Shown here one piece after another: positions 16,898-25,890 of a stretch of 64,000 bases of DNA. Position 1 is the first letter of the stretch; each line of letters opens with the position of its first letter. Made by a program: the position numbers and the translations under genes. This DNA comes from Natronospira bacteriovora (GTDB taxonomy: Bacteria > Pseudomonadota > Gammaproteobacteria > Natronospirales > Natronospiraceae), in assembly GCF_030848495.1 (NCBI RefSeq), contig NZ_JAVDDT010000002.1:434001-498000 (forward strand), in the 5' to 3' direction. Under the pieces are notes generated by a model that was not told the DNA's origin, ran no database searches, and saw only the letters and a list, made by a program, of their open reading frames with translations.

Positions 16898-17711
16898 GCC
16901 GAGGAAGGTCAAAAAGCACTGTCGGGTTTATCAATACGAGGCAGACAGCGCGGCGTTCCGTTCGCTTTCACCAGAAGCGGTTTCGCTGCTGGTGCAGATG
17001 CGTTTGCTCTATAACGGAAAGGGAAACCGTGTGTTCATGAGTGTGAGAGAAATACAGCGGCGGGTCAATGTGGGCCGATACAAGGCCGAGAAAGCGCGTG
17101 ATGAATTACTAGGCACGGGATTCATTCGCCTGCTTTCACAGGGGTCATTCAGCCGAAAAGCCCAACATGCTTCCGAGTATGCGCTGACCAATGAGGATCT
17201 GGATGACGGAACGCCAGCGCCAAAGGACTACATGCACTGGAAGCCGGGTCCAGGGGGCAGCGAACTGTCAGCATTGGGAAAAAACGCGGTGCTGGTGAGC
17301 GACACCGACGGTGCTTGTGAGCAACGCCGAGGGGCAGTTTCCGAACCTGCAATAAGGGCTGTCGGTGCTGGTGAGCAACACCGGGAAGGAGGATTTGTTC
17401 AATGTCTCGGTGTTGGTGGCAAACACACAGCTAAGTTACCAGAGGGAGTTGGTAGGGAGAGAGGGAAGATAATCAAAACAGGCGGACGAGTTGACTGCAA
17501 ATGTGGCGGCGGCGCGTACCCAAATTGCGAGAAAACTGACGGTATGACGCTGCATTTCCACCAGTGTGGATCATGTGAGCGCGTAGACCGTTTTGTCTTG
17601 GAGAAAGGTGGCGCATACATCGCCAAGGATCGAGAAGCGCAACAGATATACCTGGAAGCAATGAAGGCAAAGGCTTTTAGGCAGGTGATGGTGACGAATG
17701 CTCAAAGGTGA
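16890..17711 (+). CDS. Replication-initiator-like protein with winged helix and Cys-rich tail
   Basis: 273 residues. Residues 20-110 read as a winged helix: VSLLVQMRLLYNGKGNRVFM, then SVREIQRRVNVGRYKAEKA with TGFIRLLSQGSFSRKAQHAS, similar in plan to phage replication initiators (O or DnaD type). A low-complexity middle part (about 130-185) coincides with four 19-bp DNA iterons. The C-terminal part has a cysteine cluster (CKCGGGAYPNC, then HFHQCGSC) that may bind zinc. The family is not certain. The arrangement, initiator domain first and iterons inside the gene, is that of lambda O and its origin. Confidence 0.55.
   Translation: MAKPRKVKKHCRVYQYEADSAAFRSLSPEAVSLLVQMRLLYNGKGNRVFMSVREIQRRVNVGRYKAEKARDELLGTGFIRLLSQGSFSRKAQHASEYALTNEDLDDGTPAPKDYMHWKPGPGGSELSALGKNAVLVSDTDGACEQRRGAVSEPAIRAVGAGEQHREGGFVQCLGVGGKHTAKLPEGVGRERGKIIKTGGRVDCKCGGGAYPNCEKTDGMTLHFHQCGSCERVDRFVLEKGGAYIAKDREAQQIYLEAMKAKAFRQVMVTNAQR
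17288..17427 (+). repeat. Four 19-bp iterons inside the replication-like gene: candidate origin
   Basis: The consensus GGTGCTGGTGAGCAACACC occurs at 17288-17306, 17310-17328, 17364-17382 and, more diverged, 17409-17427. Start-to-start distances are 22, 54 and 45 bases. Copy 1 is read in one frame (AVLVSDT) and copies 2-4 in another (GACEQR, GAGEQH, GVGGKH), so the DNA word, not the peptide, is what is repeated. Each copy has GGTG and CACC-like ends. An A-rich stretch follows near 17465-17480. Confidence 0.7.
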
Positions 17712-17810
17712 AAGATTGGCGCTGTTCTCGGGAGGGGCGTCTTGTGTTTGTCACCGTGGACGACAGGAACGGAGAGGGATCCTTTGTAGAAAATTAATTG
17801 AGGAAATGCT

Positions 17811-18131
17811 TTGAAAAAATTGCCGCCCGAAAATCTGAGCCCGGAAGCTGCCGATTGGTGGAGTCGGCTGGTGACGGAATATGCCCTGGATGATGACGCG
17901 GGCCGCCTGCTGCTGCAAGTGGCCCTGGAGGCCTTCGACCGGATGCGGGATGCCCAGGCGACCATCAAGCGGGACGGGGAAACAGTCCTGGACCGATTCG
18001 GGCAGCCCAAGGCCCATCCTTTGTTGCCGACCGAGCGGGATAGCCGAGGGCAGATGTTGGCTGCTTTGAAGCAATTGAACCTGGACCTTGAGCCCCTGAG
18101 GGACGGTCCAGGCAGACCGCCGGAGGTTTAA
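17811..18131 (+). CDS. Phage terminase small subunit, P27 family
   Basis: 106 residues of the P27-type small terminase pattern: LSPEAADWWSRLVTEYALDD at the start, a helical core with LLQVALEAFDRMRDAQATI, the typical DRFGQPKAHPLLPTERDSR and a helical tail LAALKQLNLDLEPL. Small terminases choose the DNA to be packaged. TTG at 17811 is the start, with GAGGA 6 bases ahead. No large terminase follows, so in the satellite view it would send the element's DNA to a helper's motor. Confidence 0.85.
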   Translation: MKKLPPENLSPEAADWWSRLVTEYALDDDAGRLLLQVALEAFDRMRDAQATIKRDGETVLDRFGQPKAHPLLPTERDSRGQMLAALKQLNLDLEPLRDGPGRPPEV

Positions 18132-18133
18132 CC

Positions 18134-18427
18134 ATGCCGACTGTTCGCAAACGCAGATCCCGCCGGAGGCAGCACGGCTGCCCAGCGGAGTTGGTGGACA
18201 CATTCTCAGTGGGTGGGGGCATGGCCACCTACTCGGATGAGTGGCTGCGCCAGCAATGGAACCGCTACGGGCCCGCGTTCAAGGCCTGGTGGCATCAACA
18301 CCACGGGGCGGATGATCCGCCTTTTATTGAAATCATCCTGGGTCCGCCAGAGGACAGCCAGGATGGCCAGCAGAGGAGCACGAACGATGGAAATGCAGAA
18401 GATTCTGAAGAAGATGTTTGGCGGTAA
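18134..18427 (+). CDS. Small satellite protein of unknown function
   Basis: 97 residues, starting two bases after the small terminase stop and preceded by GGAGG. It has a very basic N-terminus (RKRRSRRRQHGC), a Trp-rich centre (WLRQQWNRYGPAFKAWW) and an acidic tail. I do not recognise the family. Its place between small terminase and prohead protease suggests a packaging or capsid role, by position only. Confidence 0.6.
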   Translation: MPTVRKRRSRRRQHGCPAELVDTFSVGGGMATYSDEWLRQQWNRYGPAFKAWWHQHHGADDPPFIEIILGPPEDSQDGQQRSTNDGNAEDSEEDVWR

Positions 18428-18992
18428 CGGTTTGACGGTGGCCGAAGCCCAGTCCCTGAAGGACCAGAGCCGCCGCAGACTGGCTGAAATAGATAACCGG
18501 CTGGAGACCCTAACGAGGAAGGAGCGCCCGCATACGGTCCGCTATGGCACGCCTGAGGCTCTGTTGAAGCTGGACCAGGAGGCACAGAGGCTTAAAGCCG
18601 AATCCGAACAGGTCAGGGCCCGGCAATCGGAAGTCCGACTGGCCCTGAGAGAGGCTGAAGGGGTAGAGGCTGTGGCGGGAGCAAAGGAGTTCAAGCGGGG
18701 TATCGCAGATGCGGTAGCGGCTGCCGAGAGCTTGGAGCGTCAAGCGGCTGCAGCCAGGGAAGAAGTTTGCCAGAAGATCACGAAACTAAGCCAACTGCGC
18801 CGCAAAGCGGCAGAAATTAATCAGCCGGTGAGCAAACTGGACCTTCCTTTGGACTTGGCAAGGCGTGCTGCGGTTATTGCGAAGCGCGATAGGGTAGACC
18901 AGGTACGCCTTGTACGGTCACTGGCTCCCAGCAGTAGAAAGGTGACGCCACCGTCTGAGCAGAAAGGTGAAATCATACGGGAGGAAACATGA
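18387..18992 (+). CDS. Coiled-coil satellite protein
   Basis: 201 residues from the ATG at 18387 (GAGG ahead), overlapping the previous gene by 41 bases. Residues 20-150 are rich in heptads of Leu, Ala, Glu and Arg (RRRLAEIDNRLETLTRKER; LKLDQEAQRLKAESEQVRA), so a long coiled coil is likely. Function unknown; a scaffold-like or capsid-interacting role would fit the neighbours but is not shown. Confidence 0.65.
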   Translation: MEMQKILKKMFGGNGLTVAEAQSLKDQSRRRLAEIDNRLETLTRKERPHTVRYGTPEALLKLDQEAQRLKAESEQVRARQSEVRLALREAEGVEAVAGAKEFKRGIADAVAAAESLERQAAAAREEVCQKITKLSQLRRKAAEINQPVSKLDLPLDLARRAAVIAKRDRVDQVRLVRSLAPSSRKVTPPSEQKGEIIREET

Positions 18993-19225
18993 GAGCCGTC
19001 GAGCGTGCGGAGATCGGTCGCCGCCCACAGCAAACGGCTGATGATGAGCAGTTCCGGGGCATAGCCCGGCATCCCTTGGCGCGGCGGTGGCTTTTGCGTC
19101 GCTATCGGGAGGCCACCCGATTGGTGGCGACTGCCGAAAATACCCGAACCCGTGAGCGCTGGACATTGGAAGTCCGGCGTTTACAAGCGGAAATGTCCCG
19201 GTTGGGCATGGAGGAGAAGCGATGA
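18989..19225 (+). CDS. Small basic satellite protein
   Basis: 78 residues linked to both neighbours by ATGA overlaps. It is rich in Arg and Glu with HPLARRWLLRRYREATRLVA and a helical tail RRLQAEMSRLGMEEK. I cannot name the family. The tight coupling between the coiled-coil protein and the protease suggests that the three products are made together. Confidence 0.6.
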   Translation: MRAVERAEIGRRPQQTADDEQFRGIARHPLARRWLLRRYREATRLVATAENTRTRERWTLEVRRLQAEMSRLGMEEKR

Positions 19226-19746
19226 AGATTCAGGGCTATGCCGCCGTGTTTAACTCGCTGTCCGCCGACCTTGGCGGGTTCCGTGAGCAGATCATGCCGG
19301 GAGCGTTCACCAGAACACTTACGGGCGGTACTGAAGTGCTGGCGTTTCACCACCACGACTATTCGCAGGTATTGGGCAGAACCGGGAACGGGAGCCTTCA
19401 CCTATCCGAAAACAGTCGCGGGCTGCATTTCACGCTGGAACTGCCTGATACGACATTGGGGCGGGATACCTACGCCCTGGTTAACCGCCGCGACTTAGGG
19501 GCAATGTCGTTCGGTTTTGCGGTGCCGAACTCTAAGGGGGAATCGTGGAAGGAGACTGACAAGGGGCTTATCAGGAGCCTTCACGCTGTAAACCTGCTGG
19601 AGATATCCACCACTTCTATACCGGCATATCCGGCGACAGTGGTAAAGGGTGCATTGGCACCAAAAACTAATCATGCCCGTAGTCTGCGCCGCAGGATGAA
19701 GGCAAGGCAATTGGATTCGATTGCGGCACACTTGCAGGCGGCCTGA
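19222..19746 (+). CDS. HK97-family prohead protease
   Basis: 174 residues beginning IQGYAAVFNSLSADLGGFRE, then the family signature IMPGAFTRTL, FHHHDYSQVLGRTGNG with the conserved His near residue 50, and GAMSFGFAVP with the Ser region. Such proteases (U35/S78) cut the delta domain or scaffold during capsid maturation. The length is normal and the ends are intact. It is odd that no major capsid, portal or scaffold gene is present in the element. It ends the plus-strand operon. Confidence 0.88.
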   Translation: MKIQGYAAVFNSLSADLGGFREQIMPGAFTRTLTGGTEVLAFHHHDYSQVLGRTGNGSLHLSENSRGLHFTLELPDTTLGRDTYALVNRRDLGAMSFGFAVPNSKGESWKETDKGLIRSLHAVNLLEISTTSIPAYPATVVKGALAPKTNHARSLRRRMKARQLDSIAAHLQAA

Positions 19747-19830
19747 ATCGGGCTAGGCGGATAACCGCCTGAGTCACCCGCGCGGCACGGGGCCCAAATG
19801 CCGCATAGCCCATCAATGGTTTAGAAATAA

Positions 19831-20076
19831 TTATTTATCGTTGCGGAGAGACCACCAATTAAATATCGCTCCAAGCGCACACGACGGGATAATGTTTATA
19901 AAAGCTGAAATCAGAAAGATAGGAAACCAAGCAGAGTCAGGGGAGTTGGAGTCAATTATTAACCATGAAAAGAAAATATATGTGAATGGAAAAGATATAA
20001 AATAACTCCATTTCATCGCTCTAGACTCAATTTCCGCCTTCCTTTGGGTGTCTGTTGCTTTGTCTCTGATCTTCAT
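19831..20076 (-). CDS. Small membrane protein in the cargo operon
   Basis: 81 residues with two likely membrane helices (about 25-43, SYFISFPFTYIFFSWLII, and 50-72) after a charged N-terminus. Base composition is AT-rich compared with the rest of the window. The ribosome site is weak. It lies 70 bases after the SH3-domain gene in the same direction, so it may be the third gene of that operon. Unrecognised family. Confidence 0.45.
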   Translation of the reverse strand: MKIRDKATDTQRKAEIESRAMKWSYFISFPFTYIFFSWLIIDSNSPDSAWFPIFLISAFINIIPSCALGAIFNWWSLRNDK

Positions 20077-20146
20077 GACCGCATTCAGGACGGAAAAGCT
20101 GGAGTGATGTGGGGTGAAAAACTAAAGGTATCGGGAATCACTGGGA

Positions 20147-21070
20147 TTAACCGTCAATTAGAGTTATGTGTTCAACCGAGACCCAGCCGGATTGGTTCTT
20201 ATTTCTCAGGTAATTGAAGTACTCGACATTAGCCCATCCGCCATTCATGTCTAACAACCTAAGTTTTCTGTTGGGGGGCAACACTTCTATTACATTATGT
20301 TCCGTGCTGGGGCCGGATCGGAGGTTAAGCCTGGTCGAGGTTACATAGAAAACTTCGTTTTTTTCTTCTGATAGCATTGATTTATATTGAGCGCTAATCG
20401 ATCTTTCCAATTGCTCCACTGCAGATATTATTTCAGCCTGTGCTTCCTCGTGATTCTGCTTCGCGCTGTAATCCATTATCAGTGTAAATATAATCATCAG
20501 CCAAAATTCCCTGCTCAATGGTCCGGTTGGAGCTGATCTGAACTCTTCGGAGACATATTCCGTTATCTTTCTCGGGTCTTCGCTTCTTTCCTCCATTTCA
20601 GTTTGTAAGCGAATCAAGTGGTCGTATGATTCGGAAAATGCCAAGGGGCCATAAGTTGATGAAAGACGATCAGCCATTTCGGCAATCACGCGCATCGCGG
20701 GAGAGTCTTCTAGGCCGTAGAGCGCCTTTAGACTTCCAGCTTCTTGTATTTTCTCAATGAACCGGAAAGCAGGAGAGTTTTCCAGCGAGTGAGAATCCAT
20801 TGCCTCAGACGCCTTCTCGGCTTGCCTGGCTAGTTGCATTTCTGGGAGGTTATTAAGTTCTTGAAGGTTATTGTAAAAGTCAGAGCGTATAAGTCTATCA
20901 ACAGCTTTCTGTACTCGCGTGAAGTGTGGGTCTGTGTTTATGGTGTCAAGCTTTTCAATGGAGTTAATGGATTTGAAAATGGACTTATATGATTTCATGG
21001 CCGGCGAGTTTTCAAGAGCTTTTAGTGCTCTCAGTAAGTTTTTTGGGAGTTTTCCGCCTGCGTCAGTCAT
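20147..21070 (-). CDS. Membrane-anchored SH3b-domain protein with LExSPA repeats
   Basis: 307 residues with an unfamiliar plan. The N-terminal 180 residues are helical and contain three copies of a short motif: LENSPAM (19-25), LENSPAF (96-102) and LEDSPAM (120-126). A single membrane helix follows (about 186-203, EFWLMIIFTLIMDY), then a short coiled segment and a bacterial SH3 domain (241-303, FYVTSTRLNLRSGPSTEHNV; GGWANVEYF). I cannot name a family for the first part. It overlaps the upstream gene by 8 bases (ATGACTGA), so both are translated together. AT-rich, near attR: likely cargo. Confidence 0.7.
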   Translation of the reverse strand: MTDAGGKLPKNLLRALKALENSPAMKSYKSIFKSINSIEKLDTINTDPHFTRVQKAVDRLIRSDFYNNLQELNNLPEMQLARQAEKASEAMDSHSLENSPAFRFIEKIQEAGSLKALYGLEDSPAMRVIAEMADRLSSTYGPLAFSESYDHLIRLQTEMEERSEDPRKITEYVSEEFRSAPTGPLSREFWLMIIFTLIMDYSAKQNHEEAQAEIISAVEQLERSISAQYKSMLSEEKNEVFYVTSTRLNLRSGPSTEHNVIEVLPPNRKLRLLDMNGGWANVEYFNYLRNKNQSGWVSVEHITLIDG

Positions 21071-21425
21071 TGCTATTCAACTTCTTGTTTTGGAGCACGA
21101 CAGGGATATTGAACCGTACTCTTGTCAGAGAGCTGTTTTCGCTCGACGATTGCCCGGAACCACCAAGTGAAATCAACCCAGACGCCACATTGATTCCAGC
21201 TTTAGAATCCTTTCCTTCCGTTATTGAAAGTGAAACATCGAAATCGATTAAGGTGGCAATCTGGCCGTTCATGGCTGGGAAAAAGAATCCACCGTCCTTA
21301 TTTGCAGCCGTCCCGGCGATGGCCGGATTGATAATAGAATCGCTTTTTTCCGCAGCTTGCTTTGCATCTGATACGCCATCAACGATTTGTGTGAGGGTTT
21401 CGGTAATAAATTCCTTCAATTCCAT
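21063..21425 (-). CDS. Small cargo protein, first gene of the minus-strand operon
   Basis: 120 residues from the ATG at 21425 with GGAG 7 bases ahead; longer in-frame starts lack a ribosome site. The N-terminus LKEFITETLTQIVDGVSDAK is a helix seen, as I recall, in uncharacterised bacterial proteins; the second half alternates beta strands (LIDFDVSLSITEG and LTRVRFNIPVVLQ) with a Gly-Ser loop. Function unknown. Coupling to the membrane SH3 protein suggests a two-component module. Confidence 0.65.
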   Translation of the reverse strand: MELKEFITETLTQIVDGVSDAKQAAEKSDSIINPAIAGTAANKDGGFFFPAMNGQIATLIDFDVSLSITEGKDSKAGINVASGLISLGGSGQSSSENSSLTRVRFNIPVVLQNKKLNSND

Positions 21426-21646
21426 TTGGCGTCTCCGTTTGGTATAAACCTGTGAACTCCGACAAGCATAGCTAATGATCAGGAATTTTGTAGGAAGTGT
21501 TGGTTTGGATTTTGCTGCTGACCACCAGATGAGAGCAGTAGCCGCCCTGAGGCACCGGAACAATGTTCATTGTCGCTGGCAGGTTTTCGCGTGGTGACGG
21601 TTTTTATACTTCGCTGGCGTGATTGAGTTATTTGGGAGAATTCTGT

Positions 21647-21955
21647 ATGGCAGTTGTTGGTAAGAGAAGGATAGCGATTGAGGCAATTGCGGCAGATTGC
21701 ATGCCCGATGCGTGGTGTATTACGGGTAGTGACGAAGGCGGGGGCGGTATCCATTTAAGACTCGAGCGGCAGGGTGATTGTCAGCCCTACTGGGTTCAGT
21801 TTCCAAAGGAGACGCTTGACGATTCCCTGTTTCACGACGACGGGTCAGTGTTGAGCGAGAGGGGCCGCGAATGGCTTACGGTTTTTTTCCGCGATCGGCT
21901 TGAAGAGTTGCCGGAAGGCGATGAGCGTATCTTTTTGTCGGCCGATATTGAGTGA
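21647..21955 (+). CDS. Orphan satellite protein next to attR
   Basis: 102 residues from the ATG at 21647, preceded by GGGAG. It reads as a small alpha/beta protein (RRIAIEAIAADCMPDAWCIT; YWVQFPKETLDDSLF) with an acidic tail. No family recognised. It is divergent from the cargo operon; the 221-base gap between them would hold both promoters. Confidence 0.5.
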   Translation: MAVVGKRRIAIEAIAADCMPDAWCITGSDEGGGGIHLRLERQGDCQPYWVQFPKETLDDSLFHDDGSVLSERGREWLTVFFRDRLEELPEGDERIFLSADIE

Positions 21956-22141
21956 TCCCACCTGAGCCCCGCTTTAGCAACCTTGGCTGCGTCGGTTGGC
22001 ATCGGTAGGAGAGGGCATTCTATTAGTTGCCGGGCTGGTATTCGGTAGGCTTCGACCGACATGCCTTGTCGGGCATTTTCGGCAGTCCCTGTCAGTGTTT
22101 CTTGGATGCTAAATCGTGGCAGCTCTACTGGCTTGAGCCGA

Positions 22142-22167
22142 TGTGCACCCAGCTGTGCACCCAATTT
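22142..22167 (+). repeat. Integrase arm-type repeats, right end
   Basis: TGTGCACCCA at 22142-22151 and 22154-22163, again 12 bases apart and followed by ATT. Over 26 bases it differs from the left-end pair (14171-14196) at one position only. It lies about 50 bases inside attR. Confidence 0.75.
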
Positions 22168-22177
22168 CAGATCAGCA

Positions 22178-22212
22178 ACAAAAAAGGGGTTAGGCGAATC
22201 GCCTAACCCCTT
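22178..22212 (-). terminator. Island-borne terminator for tRNA-Asn
   Basis: A perfect 12-bp stem (22184-22195 with 22201-22212) and a 5-base loop, with a T-run on both sides, so it can stop transcription in both directions. It gives the tRNA-Asn gene a new terminator in place of the one displaced to 13941. Confidence 0.85.
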
Positions 22213-22218
22213 GCTTTT

Positions 22219-22269
22219 TCTGGCTCCCCGGGACGGGCTCGAACCGCCGACCTAGTGATTAACAGTCAC
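22219..22269 (-). repeat. attR: 51-bp repeat within tRNA-Asn
   Basis: The right copy of the 51-bp direct repeat. It supplies the 3' half of the tRNA, so the gene stays intact after integration, as is usual for tRNA-targeting integrases. Confidence 0.93.
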
Positions 22270-22296
22270 CCGCTCTACCAACTGAGCTACCGGGGA
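22221..22296 (-). tRNA. tRNA-Asn (GTT)
   Basis: 76 bases with the acceptor stem TCCCCGG/CCGGGGA, the D-loop AGCTCAGTTGGTAGAGC, anticodon loop CTGTTAA (anticodon GTT) and T-loop GGTTCGAGCC, ending in encoded CCA. It is the integration target of the island. A promoter with TTGACG and TAAGAT spaced by 17 bases lies upstream (22327-22355). Confidence 0.95.
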
Positions 22297-22326
22297 ATGG
22301 TGGGTCTCGCCTGAAGCGAGGGCGCT

Positions 22327-22355
22327 ATCTTATTCGGCCAGGCCCTGATCGTCAA
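22327..22355 (-). promoter_or_regulatory. Promoter of tRNA-Asn
   Basis: On the minus strand, TTGACG (22355-22350) and TAAGAT (22332-22327) are 17 bases apart. The GC-rich discriminator that follows is typical of stringently controlled stable-RNA promoters. Confidence 0.6.
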
Positions 22356-22379
22356 CCGTCAGGGCCCGGCGATTTGTAT

Positions 22380-23567
<1,188 letters not shown>

Positions 23568-23738
23568 GAACCCCTTGCCTTGTTATTCTGTCGAATGAAG
23601 CCGCTGATTCGGCGGGTGACCCCGACCGAAGCGTTCAGCTGGCGAGAAAGCCCCCATTTTACCGGAGCGGCCGCCTTCTCACCAATCGGACGCTCAGGCC
23701 CGCCTGTGAGCGCAAATGGATCAATCAGAGGTTCCTCA

Positions 23739-25757
<2,019 letters not shown>

Positions 25758-25783
25758 AGCGATACGCCGGGTGTGTTTTTTCT

Positions 25784-25860
25784 CGTTGTCGTTGTCGTTG
25801 TCGTAATCGGCATTTACTCTTCAGTTAAAATCTCGACAACGACAACGACAACGACAACGA
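25784..25860. repeat. Inverted hexanucleotide tandem repeats after uvrB
   Basis: The left arm holds 3.3 units of CGTTGT (25784-25803) and the right arm 4.5 units of CGACAA (25834-25860), which is the reverse complement. They can form a perfect 20-bp stem with a 30-base loop. The right arm lies 30 bases before the next gene. Confidence 0.85.
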
Positions 25861-25890
25861 TCATCAGCATTGCGGTGAGGGGGGAAGTAA

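Larger units (their letters stand above)
13983..22269. mobile_element. 8.3-kb phage-satellite-like island integrated in tRNA-Asn
   Basis: The element is bounded by 51-bp direct repeats, one within the intact tRNA-Asn. Inside are, left to right, a tyrosine integrase next to attL, a small unknown protein, an AlpA-like regulator, two small proteins, a replication-like protein with internal iterons, a P27-type small terminase, three small proteins, an HK97-type prohead protease, then a minus-strand cargo operon and one plus-strand orphan next to attR. There is no large terminase, portal, capsid, tail or lysis gene, so it cannot make particles alone. Paired integrase arm-type repeats occur at both ends. 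The layout fits a satellite that uses a helper phage, or a decayed one (inference). Confidence 0.85.

Noticed and set aside
17288-17427. CRISPR array
   Set aside because: The repeats are 19 bp with unequal 3-35 bp gaps, lie inside a coding region and no cas gene is near. No other CRISPR-like array was seen in the window.
23580-23738. N-terminal extension of UvrB from an ATG at 23580
   Set aside because: The 53 extra residues are not in the UvrB family, and the ATG at 23739 has a ribosome site and gives the conserved start.
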